The notes beneath the pieces were generated by a model. It saw only the letters and a program-made list of their open reading frames with translations. It was not told the DNA's origin and ran no database searches. Shown in pieces: positions 36,873-50,200 of a stretch of 64,000 bases of DNA. The stretch is from contig CM065389.1 in assembly GCA_033060915.1 (NCBI GenBank), positions 7,386,001-7,450,000 on the forward strand, in the 5' to 3' direction. Positions within the stretch are counted from its first letter, which is position 1; every line of letters begins with the position of its first letter. The translations under genes were made by a program, and so were the position numbers. This DNA comes from Euryodendron excelsum. Taxonomy: Eukaryota > Streptophyta > Magnoliopsida > Ericales > Pentaphylacaceae.

Positions 36873-39800
36873 TCACAAAGGCTCTTCAGCAGGTTTAGCA
36901 GCGCGTTTCTTGTACTTGCTTTGCACCAGGCTCAGGAGGAAATCTGTAAATATGTGCTCGTATTCTGGCATTTTCCCGTACCCTGCAACATGGTGACAAC
37001 AAATCTAAGGGCCATATATAGCTTTGCCTACAAAGGGGTTTAAATGCAAAATCAAGTTTTCTGTATAAGGGAGAAATCCTGCCATGAAGGTCAGGCTTTT
37101 TAATTTGGCAATACTTTTTTTTTTTTTTTTGGTTTGGACAATTTGACAATATTGAAGCCTAAAAAAATGAACACACGGATGGCAAAGAGCTTTAATAACG
37201 ACAATAAATTAACATGGAGCTCAGACTTCCCAATGGAAGTTCAAGTGGTGATGCCTAGACAAAAGCATAAAAATCAATATCAGAAAATGGAGAAGTATGT
37301 CAAGCGCATTACTGCTTACCAGGGAAATAATTGATGTCGATGACATAGAAACGGTCTCGGGTCCCATGCTCTCTAATAATATCTAAGTTGAATAGCCGAA
37401 GGCCCTACAAAAAGAATATGAGTATATATTTAAAATAAATTATGACAAAAAGCAAAAATGTACAAATATAAACCTAAAATTCTCAAAAGTGAATGACATT
37501 GCAGAATTAGAAGAAAAAATGTTGAAAGATACCAGTCGACGACGAAGTTCCCTAGCAAGTCTCTCAAGCAAAGGTCGTGGAGGAAGCTCTGCAGGTAAAA
37601 AGAACAAACTAATCTGGTAAGGGTCCCTCCAAGATATAAAAGCCATGACCAAACACTAGTTCTCAAGACCTCAAGTTAGAGTTCTACTGACTCGACCTTG
37701 AAACCTTCAAGGCAATCACTTTGTACCATAACTAAGTTTTTCAAACCTTCGTTAAACTGCAGCACTATAAGCGGCCTAAGTGTCTTGAGGACCCAACTTA
37801 TCTCTAATATCACACACACAAGCACACGTTTGCAAGAGCATACACACAACAAAGAGAGTTTTCTCTCAGAAGGGATGAGCTTACCAGCAATCCCGGGGTC
37901 CAGATCTGCATCATCAGCAGATGCTGCAGCACAAGAAACCCTTGGAAAGCGGAATACCCCAGCATTTGTGGATAGTTCACATTTACTAACATCAGGTAAA
38001 GAGAAACGCCTGACAACCTTGATAGCTTCCCCAACGATGTAAACCTTGAAGAGAACACCTCCTACAACCACCAAATTGTCACTTCCATAGTTATTAGCAC
38101 GCCAGTTCCAACAGTAAATGTGTTAAGAAAGTGCATAAATGGAAGTTGGCCTACCATGGTTAACAAACTCCTGTAGAACAAGTGGAGGTTCAAGTATCTG
38201 GAGGGAGTATTGATCATAAGCTAATGACAGTTCATGTGATTTTGCACTTCCATCAACAACCAAAGGCTTTGCAACTGAAACAAAGAGAAGTAAACAGTTT
38301 CAAATAATAGAAGTTGCCAGAAAAGATCCGGTACTAACACATGTTTCCAATATAACCCCACCAACACTAGAACTGAATTGTACTCTCTAATGAATTGCAA
38401 ACAATGATTGAAATACAAGCTGGGAACCTATTATTGAATGCAATCGGCAAATATTCTAAAAGAGTGCAATGCTGAAATGCAACGCACCAAGAGGTAGCAT
38501 CAACCCAGCTCTGTTAACTGCATCAGGGATAGATGATGGGTCTTTTTTGATAACCAATTGCCTTGGAACGCCAACCGTGCCTGCGCAGTAGTTCATCATG
38601 AGTCATGACCATTAATACTGTTCAACAATTTATGCTGCTAAAAGAAGATAAGTAATGCAAAAATAACCATATGCATCAGACAAGTTCAGATCAGCAACGT
38701 CCTGAAGCATGAACTGGCGATTGTATACATGCTGTATGGCATCTGGTGGATCAAGAACTGTAACTTCTGGATGTGTTTGCCGGTAATCCTTCAAATAAAA
38801 GAAATAAGAGTAAGGATGGCACCACTAGTATCACACATGCATGTTTATAAAAAAATGCTTGACAGGTAACAGTCTCAATTTGAAGAACAAAACCATAGTC
38901 TCTGCAGATGAATACCAATCAAGAATGCTTGATGGTCACACTAGTATAATTAACAGTCAAAGGGCATCTTTGAAGGGGGAAAAACAATCTAGCATTTACC
39001 TCTTGTAAGACAAACTTGCAACAGAAAAATATCGGCAACAAAAGTGAAACTATTAATTAAATATCCACTCTTAATATTCCACGGAAAATCCTAGCGAAAG
39101 AAAATAAGAAAACAAGGGTTGATGCTTCCAACTAACAAGAAGGAGAAAAAAAGGTAACACTTTTCACTCTTTCTTCTTGTGCTCAATAATTCACCCTGTT
39201 GTTCTTGTGTCCGTCAATTAAATGTCACTCTAGCCCAATTTCCATTAATCTGAATTGTCAATAAGTTGAAGGTATGGACACTGGTGGGGTGGTCGATGGT
39301 CCAGAGCTTGATGGAGTCGTACTAGGAAGAGGTGATGAAGGAGGGTGGAGTGGGTTTCATGGGTGTGCTTGTCGAGGGAGTGAATGGCGTTGGAGGTTGG
39401 GGGTGGGAAAGGTTGTAGAGTTTGACAGAGTTGTTGGTGACGAGTAGGGAGTCCCGCAACACGAATCAGGCAGGGTTGTGTACACAGTTTATGGTGTTGA
39501 AGGAGGTGAATTCGGAGAGGGGTCTGGTGGTGTGTGTGTTGAATGTTAACAGAATAGGGTGGCATAGTAATAAGTGAATTTCAGCAAATTGATAACTTCA
39601 CAAAAAATTCTAGAAAGAGAACACTGTTTAAATGGACCAACCTCAAGAATCTGCCGCCACTCCTTTCCTGATAACTGCATTAGAAAACAAGAAAGAAAAT
39701 AGAGATCATTTTATCAACGGATGCAACATCAATGCATTGATTGAATTATATGTATGTGCATTTGTCTGCATTTATGCATGCAAGCAAGTGCACAGGAGTG

Positions 39801-41648
39801 AGTGTGTGTGCCAGTGGGTGTGTTTGTGCAAGTGTCTGAAAGTGTGTCAGTGAAGCACACATGCACACACACAAACACAAGCATGCACGCAAGAGAAGAG
39901 CGGATAGCTTTACAACACAAAATATCCACTAACCTTGTGCAAAACAATGTCAAAAGGACCTTGGTCAGATAGGGGCCTGTTTTGGTCTATAGCAACAAAC
40001 AATATCCCCTTATTCCTGCATTGCACAACAACCTACACAATGAGCTGCTTGTGGACAACGAATAGCGAGGGCTCAACAAATATGTTAAATTTACATTGGC
40101 ATTAAAAATGCACCAAAACCTGAGAAGTGATGGCAAAGTTATAGCATCCGGATGTCATATAATGAAGCTGTTTCATTTTGCACTACCATTCATGCCTGCC
40201 ACATTCACTATGATTTCTAAACCATAATGATACAAGTTCACCTCATTCATGAAATTAACAAAACAAGAACTCAATCAACTGGACCAACTGAAACAGAAAT
40301 ACAATCACCCAAACCATTTTTTAAACCCATAGGCAGCAGACAAACAAGTAATCCAAGATCGTGGTTAGTAAACAAATCAAGGGATCTGCCAAATGCAGAG
40401 GAACTCTGTGACTTTCAACAGAATAACTTATGATCAAAATATGGCCCGTAGACAAGTAAGTCAGAAATATTTATGGTAATTATTTTGTACCTAGAAAAAT
40501 AAAATTACGGAAACATGTAATGACAATTATGGAAAGTAACCAAGGGATAAGCAAACAATCTTCATAGATCACAAATAAGTTTAATCTTGCCTGTAAATTG
40601 TTTTGGTCGACAAACAGACCTCATATTTATCTTAAAATTGCAGCAGTGGTTCTAAACAAAACAAGGAATTTTTGACATGGTATATAAGCCTCCACTGGAG
40701 GTACATAATTTTGTATTGAAAGAACAAGTTCAAATTAAAATTCATTACATTGTAAACTTGAAAGTACCTAGATCTACATTTTAAACCTTAATTTATCCCA
40801 AATTAAATTTCTTTCGGTTTGGGGTTTCTAAGACATTATAGAGGGTGAAATAGTTAAGAACGAATAGCAATGACTGGGCTACGGATGGTTATCATAAATT
40901 CCAGAACATCCCATTATGTTATTGTCAGCAAAACAAAGAAAATATCTGCAGTGGAATATTCCAACCCGTGAAATGAAGAAATCGAGATTCAAACTATTAA
41001 AAAAAGAACAAGTATAGCTGGCCACACAAACAGGTTTCACATCAATTTGCCGATATTTTTACATTTTCAAATCAAATATGCGGCTAAAACAATAAACTAA
41101 CCTCACACAATATTCTCGCCCAATCACGAAGAACAAACACAAAGATTCAGCATTATGAACCCAAAAAAGATTCAGCTTCATTTGCCCAAGAACAAAAAGG
41201 AAAATCCACATACATGTGCATAAGTCTAAGCAAGAACAAAATTAAAGAACACCTAGATCAGATATGGTCAAAGTACAAAAGAAAACCAATTGTAATAATC
41301 CATAATCTAGAATCTCTGCTGAAAACACAAAAGAACCTAATTTTGACCCGTATATTGTCGAATTCAAAACTAGGCTCAATTACGGTCCAAAGAAGTTTTA
41401 AAAATGTGTATATTAGGACGTTTCTATAAACTTTGATCGGGGATGATGTGACGGAAGCGATGAAATTACCTAGCCAAACCTTCAAGCTTGGGCTGCAAAA
41501 AGCTCTTAGTCTTCTTGGACGTAAGAGCATAACCAACCACAACAATTTTCATCGGCTGTGGAAACCCTCCTCCGATCGAATACTTCTGCGCCGCTATCAC
41601 ATCTTCTCTCTCCTTTTCCTTATACTCAATTTCTTCCTCCAACCTCAT
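36873..41648 (-). CDS. ITPK3: Inositol-tetrakisphosphate 1-kinase, ITPK3 type
   Basis: Ten minus-strand exons join in frame: 41648-41470, 40015-39934, 39674-39642, 38788-38668, 38580-38488, 38274-38155, 38061-37885, 37588-37533, 37404-37320 and 36982-36873, giving 351 residues. An in-frame stop lies five codons upstream of the chosen ATG. Motifs are [20 protein letters not shown] (N-terminal lobe), [20 protein letters not shown] (residues 170-189), [19 protein letters not shown] (from about 203) and [15 protein letters not shown] (310-324), with the metal ligands Asp and Asn of DIN. This is the ATP-grasp fold of ITPK enzymes, which phosphorylate inositol phosphates on the route to phytate and inositol pyrophosphates. 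The acidic N-terminal extension and the wording of the core fit Arabidopsis ITPK3 best. All key motifs are intact; exon 3 is only 33 bases. Confidence 0.95.
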
Positions 41649-42000
41649 TCCCCCACAACCTATTTATCAATATATATATATGTATGTATATATCTCTGGG
41701 TTGTAGAAGCAAAGCCTAATTTTGGCGATGAATCTTCACTAAATTAAGCAAATTTGGAGGACGATAAATTGTTAGTATAAATTTAAAGAGCAATCGATCC
41801 TCGAAACATGGACAAGTGAAATCGAAGACGCGAAGATGCGTGAATTTTGCTTTGATGTATTCTTCGCTAGATTTGGAGGACGCTCTCTGGATTTAGCAGA
41901 GCTCTGACAAATGGCCGACGGAGAGAGAGAGTCGGTTACAGAGAGAACTGAGAGAGAAGATAGCTGAGAGATTCATAGTGTACTTGTCTGTATATATACG
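41649..42000 (-). promoter_or_regulatory. Probable ITPK promoter and leader
   Basis: This region lies directly upstream of the ITPK start codon. TATA-like AT stretches occur at about 41669-41692 and 41990-41998, and GA-rich text lies at about 41920-41970, as often seen near plant transcription starts. The exact start site cannot be fixed; the second AT stretch, with the GA tract downstream of it on the minus strand, is the better candidate. Confidence 0.35.
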
Positions 42001-44953
42001 CGTAGATGTTGGGCTTTAGCTTAATTGATTTTATTTTGAATTTAAAAGAAGAATTAAAATAAACTAAAATAAGAAAAATTTATTTATGATTATTAAGCTA
42101 GTCAATCAAGAAGAAAATAAATATATATTTATTTAAAAAATTAGCTACTATAAAAACTAATACGTATAATTAATTTATTTTAAAATTATTTTTTCTTGAT
42201 AAATTTAAGATCTAAATAAAAATATTTACATGCTTTGAAATTAAAATTACCAAGAATTTCAAGAAAGTGCCTCTAACTTGGCTAAAATAAAATGAAAGAG
42301 AAAGTGATTTTTCAAAAAAAAAATGTATAAATAAAAGTGCGTATGATGAGGTTTAATTTTCAGCTTATACAAACAATTTTAGAGTAAGACATGTCGTTCT
42401 ACATTAATCACAATATGGTCATTTTAGATGAAAATGTTGGATTAAAATTCAACCACATCTTTTAAACATGTCAATTAACAATGAACCCATTTTCTCCCTC
42501 CCTTAACTCAATTTGGTTTTGGCCTTCAATGGACCACTTTTTAGGTGGTTGGTTTTATTTGATTTGTGTTTTAAAAAAAATCCGTGCGTGAGAGCTCAGT
42601 TTGATAAATTATTTTTAGGACTAGGCTGAAACTTGTGGAAGGAAAAAGAAATGAGAAAGAAATTATAAGAAAAAAGAAAGTAAATTGAGAAGGAAAAACA
42701 AGTGTTCGTTTGGTAATGCTATCAGTTTTTATTTTTAATTGTGTGTTTTTGCTGTCTGTTTTTTTATGATTTGGTAATGAGTATTTGTAAGTTATGCTAC
42801 CAGTATGTGACCAATATTTTGAAAACAAAGAACAAACTCATTTTAGTATTTCTCATTTTTTTTTTGCGAATTTTGTAACCAACTAAAACCAAAAAAACAA
42901 AAAACAAATGTCATTTATTGTTTTTTTAAAAAAAATAAAAAATAAAAAAAATATTTACCAAACAGACTCTAACTGTTTTTTTTATTTTTTTCAGACTTTC
43001 TTTTACTTAATTTCCTAAATTAGAAATCAAAACTTTTTTCATCTCTTATTTTTTTGGCGCAAGTACGAAGCAAGCTGTTAATTTTCTCTCCCATCTTAAT
43101 GATTTAAAATGCTAACCTAGGTTGGCTTGGAGGTAACATTTTTTTTAAGCTCTTATGATTAAACTTCACGGGAAAGCTCATGAAGAAAATCATGACGTGG
43201 ATCCTCTTCGTAGAAGAATGAAACGCGTGGGGATCACCGTTGATGGTAGCAACGTAACTGTTGAAGGCGCTGCAATGACGTGTGAAGCACATTGGAATAT
43301 TGCTCAGTAGGAACATGTTAGCATCACTCCCTCGTGTTGATAGTAATGGCGCGGCCTGTTCGGCTAAAGTTATCTAGTCACGAATAAGAAAATTTTATCC
43401 CACCTTTGGTTCCAAGCACGGCACCCCCCTCTCGGTCTATTCATTTAAATTAATTGAGGTTAAGATTAAAATGAATTTAACTCATATAAAATTTTAAAAT
43501 AAAAATAAAAATAATAAAAATTATATAAATATTAATATAATATAAAATTAAAAAAATTTCAAAATTTAAGAATAAGAAATAATATTAAAACTTTAATAGC
43601 TACTTATATATTAAGGATATTTTGTACAAATAAATATAATATGATTATTTAGAAAATTCAAAATATAATTAGAGCGGGTTCGGAGTAAAGTCACTTAACC
43701 CTTACCCGTCCCAAACTCACATCATTTTATGTTTTTTTCTTTATATCTCACTCTTAATCTGTTTATTTATATATCAAATCTTTTCAATTAAGAACGAAGT
43801 GAAATAGAGTTTGAATTTTTCAAATTAAATTGCTATCACTAAGTGTTGATCGCTTGTCAACTGACATTAGCCATCTTAGCTGAAATCTACCAATTAAAAG
43901 TAGACTCATGCTAAAATGATTGACATTACACCATACTAGCAAATATTTGTAGCATAATAACTCGTGACTTCTGTCACTTCTCACTTCTCCTTTTTTTTTT
44001 TTTACTCAAATTCAAAATTTAAACAAAGCGCAGTTTCTCTGACCCTGATTTTTCCATGTACATGGAAAAAAAAGAAAGTGAAAATCTACTTGGAGTCCTG
44101 CTGATTGTACATCCATATCTTTATTGTCAGAAAAAGGATGGGCTCCCCATTGGAAAATGTATATTCCTGGGGCCATATCTTATTACACAGCAATTTTAGG
44201 AGAACCTATCCAATAGGTCATTGTCATCATCCTTACTGTCATTATTTTCATGACTATTTTTACTTACTACAGACAAAAATATGAAAGCTGTAGCCCTCAT
44301 CAGCTTGTGATATAAACGGAGCTGTTTTTTTTATAGCAAAAGTTGAGAAGCAAATTGGGAGTCTTACATGTTTTTATTTATTTATTTATTATTTATTATA
44401 TATATGCTTTCATTCCTGAAGGATGACAGCCCCAAAACCTATTTCTATGTAAGTTTATAAAAAGGAATTCCACGCACTTCAAATTCACACAAAACAAAAG
44501 AGCCCATTGTTTAATGGTGGCTGACTCATAAATTTTTTTTAGTGGAGATGGAAAATACTTCTAAAGTAAAAATTTTAAATGAAGCTTTTTATATTTTTAA
44601 TATTAGTATAAAAATTTTACTTAAAATTTGATTTTTATGGATGAAAAATTATTAATTTATTTAATTTTCTCTCTTTTAAATAGAGTATTCATTGAATCGC
44701 AATGAATTTAACAATCCAATAAAAATTAATTTTTGGTAAAATATTCACCAAGTGATTCGACTATCATAATACAAAATTAGTGATTCAACTAACAAAGTAC
44801 ATAATTTATTTTTCAGCTTTAGTGTAATAGCTACTTGTAGACCCACAAACAATTAAAAAAATACACTTTGTTTAAATAAATAAAAAACCCAATATCGATC
44901 TATATAAAAATACAAAAACGCATTAACAAGCCGTTTAGAATATGTTATCAGTA
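42001..44953. other. AT-rich spacer with MITE
   Basis: No coding sequence is recognised. It holds the MITE at 42704-42969 and an inverted-repeat-like patch at about 43840-43990 with 'gctaaaatg'/'cattagcc' motifs. Most of the rest is AT with short poly-A and poly-T runs. Confidence 0.5.
42704..42969. mobile_element. hAT-like MITE
   Basis: The left end gttcgtttggtaa at 42704-42716 and the right end ttaccaaacagactc at 42955-42969 are inverted repeats. The interior is T-rich on the left and A-rich on the right, with no coding capacity. The 'GTTTGGTAA' ends and the 266-base size fit a dicot hAT-type MITE. Confidence 0.6.
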
Positions 44954-44958
44954 ACATT

Positions 44959-45387
44959 TGGTAATGACACTCCCCCGACCAGGTCAGGGCCCCTGTCTAC
45001 CTGGTCGGCCCCCGATTAGGTCATCCCCCCGACCAACACTCGGTGACCTCTTGTTTTGGTCAACCTCACTGACACATCGATGGATTCCACGCCTGACATC
45101 GGACATCCTGGCTCATACTTAGAGCGTGGGCGTGGAGTGTACAAGCGATAACCACCTTACCCCTAACATCGTTCTGATACACGCCACTATGGAGTGTGGG
45201 GATGACCCTCTCAAGTGTTCTGACACCGTTCTGACCCTCTAACTAGAGGCCGCCACGTGGAGAAGTCACCTACCACTCCCATGCAGGCATACAAAGGGAA
45301 AACTCAACCGTTTCTCCAGGTACGCAAACCAGAAAACTCAAAGAGTATTCTCCCTATCAACTTCATCCATTTGAATCTAACTTGAAG
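44959..45387 (+). repeat. 5' LTR, 3'-truncated
   Basis: Aligns with 46768 to about 47174 of the 3' LTR, with some internal differences, including an extra segment near 44984-45020. It lacks the final roughly 120 bases. It contains a CACGTG G-box at about 45255, which is conserved in the 3' LTR at about 47038. Confidence 0.85.
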
Positions 45388-46263
45388 AGGGCTATGCAGG
45401 CCCAGATGGCGGGGGTCTTGGCCGTTGTGGAGGTCAAGGCTCCAAACACCGTGGACGCCCTCATTGGCCGAACAGCTTCACTGTTCACACAGAAGGTGAT
45501 GGACTACCCACTCCCCCCAAAGTTCAAAATGCCGACCGTGGACGCGTTCGACGGATCCAAAGACCTAGTGGACCACTTGGAGATATTCAGGGCACTCATG
45601 CATTTGCAGGCAGTGCTAGACGAGATCATGTGCAGAGCCTTCCCAATCATGTTGAAAGGCTCGGCGTGAACTTGGTTCAACAAGATCAAACCAGCGATGG
45701 TCTCCACCTTCAAAGAACTTAGCAAGCTCTTTGTAAGCCACTATATCGGGGCCTAGAGGCAAAGGAGGCCTGCGACATATCTATTGACTATGAGGCAGAA
45801 GAAAGAAGAGACACTGCGGGAGTATGTGGGGAGGTTCAACTAAGAAACTCTGGTCGTGGACAATGTGGACGACAAGGTGGCCGTCACGGCGTTCATGAGC
45901 GGTTTGAGAAGTGGGAAACTTCTCTTCTCCTTATCGAAGAAGCCACCCCAAGACATGGCCGAATTGATGCTTCGAGCTCAGAAGCACATGAATGCAGAAG
46001 ATGCCAAGAGCGCCAGGAGAGACAATGACCAAGGGAGTGGCTCGCATGCAGAAAAAAAGAGGTCGGGTGGAACATCAAATGAGGAGAGGGAGACGAAGGC
46101 GAGCAGAACCAGCCACCAAACAAGGAGCCGGGGACAAGAAAGACGCGAGCACTATTGCGGTACGGGTTTGAACAACAAGGCTACTTATTCAAATATCGAC
46201 CTAACAAACTCTAGCCTATCAACAAACCCTAGGAGGTTGGGGATTTTTGCCTTCTTTTCATAA
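45388..46263 (+). pseudogene. Retrotransposon gag remnant with three in-frame stops
   Basis: One reading frame runs through the region with stops at 45667-45669 (TGA), 45754-45756 (TAG) and 45841-45843 (TAA). Landmarks are FKMPTVDAFDGSKDLVDHLE, then a broken TWFNKIKPAMVSTFKELSKL, RPATYLLTMRQKKEETLREY and VTAFMSGLRSGKLLFSLSKK. This is the order of the plant retrotransposon gag (capsid) domain of Ty3/Gypsy elements, followed by a charged Lys/Arg/Glu-rich tail. The protein cannot be made in full. Two of the three stops are explained by C-to-T changes. Confidence 0.85.
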
Positions 46264-46767
46264 ACCCAGACACAGAGTGTTGCCAACTAATATATACAAT
46301 CAGAAAGAGGGCTTTACCACGACTGCGTGCCGCAAATCGAACGCTTGGAAGATGACCGACGGTAATGGCTGGAAGCAATCGACCCAACTTATTGCTCGTC
46401 GAACTGAATTAGAGGTTTTTCTCTCACTCTCGCCTTCTCTCTATGCCTCTCTTTTTTGTTTTTGTGAAAAGGCTAGTGAAGGAAAATGAAGAGCCAAGGG
46501 CGGTAACCGCCAAACAACTCCCCCTCCTCTTTGAAACCAACGGCCAGGATGCGTTGCCTTGACGAGACATCAACGGCCAAGATTTGACACGTCCTATCAC
46601 CCAATGGCTACCAATCGGCTGTCGCCATGTAGCGGTTCTCGAAAAGACGCGCCAGTTGGAACCATCATTACGCCGGCCTTGCCATAAATGCGCTGCGGGT
46701 TTCGCGGGGGGCCAATTCTCAGAATTCCCATGGCCCCAAGCTGGTGGCCTGAGGAATTGGGGACATC

Positions 46768-47290
46768 TGGTAATGATGCTCCCCCGACCAGGTCATCCCC
46801 TCGGGTCCTGAACGGACCAACACTCGGTGACCTCCTGTTCTGGTCAACCTCACTGACACATTAATAGGTCCCACACTTGACATCGGACACCCTGGCACAT
46901 ACTTAGAGCGTGGGCGTGAAGTGTACAAGCGACAACCACCTTACCCCTAACACCCTTTTGACACACGCCACCATGGAGTGTGGGGATGACCCTCTCAAGT
47001 GTTCTGATATCGCTCTGACCCTCCAACTAAAGGCCGCCACGTGGAGAGGCCACCTACCACTCCCATACAGGCATACAAAGGGAAAACTCAACCCTTTCTG
47101 TAGATATGCAAACTAGAAAACCCTTAGAGTATTCTCCCTATCAACTTCATCCCTTTGAATTTAACTTGAACACCGAAGCGCCTTTGGCTGCTACTGTACC
47201 GGTGGGCTTAGTGCAGGAAATCGCCGACCAGCCGATAGAGACCTTGTCTTGGATCTGGGGACAAGGCACCACGAGTTCGCTGCATCATCA
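46768..47290 (+). repeat. 3' LTR, complete
   Basis: 523 bases, beginning TGGTAATG and ending CATCATCA next to the acatt duplication. It retains the terminal part that the 5' LTR has lost. Confidence 0.88.
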
Positions 47291-47295
47291 ACATT

Positions 47296-50200
47296 TACTA
47301 ATTTATTTTCAATTTGAAACTTTTGTCTTTGTAAGAGAGAGAGAGAGGGTGTGTGTGTGTGCGTGTGTTGTGAGGCTTTATACTTCTAAATTAGATAGGA
47401 TTTTTTTTGTTTCTTCATTTGAAGTAGGTCTTTTCTTTCTTTTCTTTTGGGTCTTTTCTCATTTAGACTGAGGCTATTTTTTTTCTTTTTTTACGAGCCT
47501 TTTCTTATTTAAATTGAGGCTTTTTTTTCCAAAAAAATGTCAAAATTAAACAAACTATACATAATTTTAACTATAATAAGTAGGGTTTTTAAAACTTATG
47601 GGCTTTCAAAAATTGGGAACCTAAAGCAATTACTTTGATGACTTTACAGTTGAAATGAGTATTGAATTTAGTTGAGCAAAGTCCATTTTTAATCGGTTTA
47701 GGTTAAACTTTTTTTTTTTTTTTTTAAATTCAATGAAAACGGCTGACGCTGCTAGGCCAAGCGTGGGTCCACCCTTGTTGTTTACCATAACAAGTAATCA
47801 TACTAACAGTATGTATGAATGAGTCATTATCTTTTTGAGCTTTGCTTGTTAGAGTGCTTGATATATATGTAGTGCTAGGCCCTTTTCTTAACAGCAAGAG
47901 CTTTTGATATTCGTTGTGGTTTAAAATGATATTAGAGTTTATATTGCAGGAGGTATTGGATTTAAATCCCTCCGTTTGCAATAATTTTTCGTTTGTATTA
48001 TATTTCTATGTCTGAATGCTTACATTTTTAAATGAAAACAGTTACACGTAAGGGTAAGGGAAAGCGTTGGAGAGTATGATATGATTAGTTTGGTTGGTGT
48101 AATGTGACTAGGTTCAGCTTTATACCAGCCAAACAAGGCTTTATCTAAGTGCACCACTTTTACCTACTAACATGTACTTCCTGCATTGTTGGCCTTGTGG
48201 AGAGAATGGGGTCCTGCATTCTTAAAATAACTTAAAACTCACTTTGTAGTGATCGAAAAACCCAAAAAATACCAAATCTCACTTTCGACCATTTGGCACA
48301 CAATAAAGGCGAAAGGTGGGAGATGCCCCAGGATGGAGACATTTCTCCAACTATAAAGGGGGTGTAAGAAAAACATGCATGATATTAGTAATGGGGCTCA
48401 TCAATATTTTATCTTCTGGGACATGAGTGCTCTCCAGTTTCCAGCCCTCAATGATATCCCCTTTTTTTTCTCCCTTCTTTTAGTCGAAAGGTTAAACAAA
48501 CAGTGAGCTCAACAATTCGAATTGAACGGTTATAGGCTTCCGGAGCAAGCCAATCAGCACACATATTTCATGTAAAGAGGGCTTGTTGTTTTAATTTCCA
48601 ATTATGCTGTCAAAATCAATATTAACCCTGTTGTATCATATCCAAGTGATCCCTTCACTGGATGAAGTCAAGACCTGAAAGAGACTGATTGTCAATTCTT
48701 ATTACTTCATACCAATTTGAGTGCTTCAGAATCAAGTTGTGCGAACAATAATACAGTAGAGCAAACGGACAGATTGGGTCAACGTCTCACGTCGCCAAAA
48801 TTGCCAAGTTGAATTCGTTTTCCACCACCATTTGTAAGGGGAATAAATGGAAGAGAGAGAAAAAAATCTTTTGCCGTCTGAAATCTGATTCGATTGTTAA
48901 TACAGTATATAAGAACCGCTATCACAAAGAGTATTTACACTCTTGATGGTGATTGTTGAACTGGTTTTCCACCACCATTTAAGGGAGAAGAGATGGAAGG
49001 GACAAAAAATATCTGAAATCTGATGTTTGCGATTGATTTGAATGGGAATGAATTATATGCTACACAATCAGGGTTGTGCTATCCAGATAACAATTAGCCC
49101 TACTATTTGCCTTAGCTGTGTGGATATGTGTTTCATCCTCACTATACTTCCTTTTTTTTTCTCTTTTTTGGTAAAAAAAAAAAGTAACAGCTAAGTTACG
49201 TCACAGTCACATCAGCACTAGGCCCCACAACACAGGGGGTAAAAGCCCCAGATGAGACCCAACCCACGACACACAATGAATTTATCAAACCATAGACACG
49301 CTATCATAGACTGCAGATTATAAATGACCTCAATAAAGAGCTACGAGAAGACTCGAAACGAGGAGCACAAGCGCTTATTGCTGAACCAACCCCTAGTTGG
49401 TCATCCTCACTATACTTTCTCTTTCTTAAGAAAATGCAAGTCCATGGTATTACAGAATTAACATAGTATACTTCATCATGAAGGATTTCCAAGAACTATT
49501 TGGGACTTACTTCATGTAAATCATCAGAGGAAATTCTATTCCAATCCAGAGTGAATATAATCCTCAAATTTCTAATCATCATAAAGCTTTAGCAAAGTTC
49601 AGTTCCTATTTAATTCCATCTACTACCCCACCAAGTTTGTTCCGTCTCATCAGAACTATTTTCTATCGCATCTTATGGTTAAAGAAAGTTACAAAGAAAA
49701 GAACAGAAAACAAAAGAAAGTTATGAAGTAACACAAATCAAATTTCTAAAAGGAAAATAGAAGATTATGCTGCAGTAAACTTCGTATCACCAGAAATTCG
49801 AAGCTCTCTCATTACACAACCAGGCAAAAGAGAACCTTCAAGGGGTTATGCCATCCATGCATGCACAAGCTGCGATCTCAAGATCTGAAGGCATGGCATT
49901 GATACGATGAACATACACACTTGTGTTTTCAGAAAATCCAGGGAAGTTCGAAGCTTAAAAGTAAGATTGCAAGACCTTTAAAGAAAGAAATAGCAGAAGT
50001 TGGAACAGAGTGCGAATTTAAAGATGTCTACCAAAGCTTCCTCTCGTCTGCATAGTACATGGCATGTTTGTTCTGGGTAGACCTTATGCTCTAATTGTAC
50101 CTTTGTAGTGATTGCTTGTCTACGGAAAAGAACATGCACAAAATGACGGCTGGTGCGCCGCTGCTTTGCAAGGAGCACGAACTATAATTGTTCGTTAACA

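Larger units (their letters stand above)
44959..47290 (+). mobile_element. LTR retrotransposon derivative, Ty3/Gypsy-like, defective
   Basis: The element is bounded by the 5-base target-site duplication acatt at 44954-44958 and 47291-47295. It starts TGGTAATG and ends CATCATCA. The 3' LTR is 46768-47290 (523 bases). The 5' LTR matches only its first part, to about 45387, and then runs directly into gag sequence, so the LTR 3' end, primer-binding site and leader are missing. The interior has a gag remnant and a non-coding stretch with a purine-rich tract (tgaggaattgggga) before the 3' LTR. No protease, reverse transcriptase or integrase is present, so it is non-autonomous. The matching duplication suggests the loss followed or accompanied insertion. 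Confidence 0.9.

Noticed and set aside
39245..39565. 106-codon minus-strand frame
   Set aside because: It lies in intron 3 of ITPK3, is His/Pro/Thr-rich from a GTG-rich stretch, and has no motif.
45382..45669. Independent 95-codon gene
   Set aside because: It is the first segment of the broken retrotransposon gag frame, which continues in the same frame after the stop.
47106..47471. 121-codon plus-strand frame
   Set aside because: It runs from the 3' LTR into a GA/TG microsatellite and has no domain.
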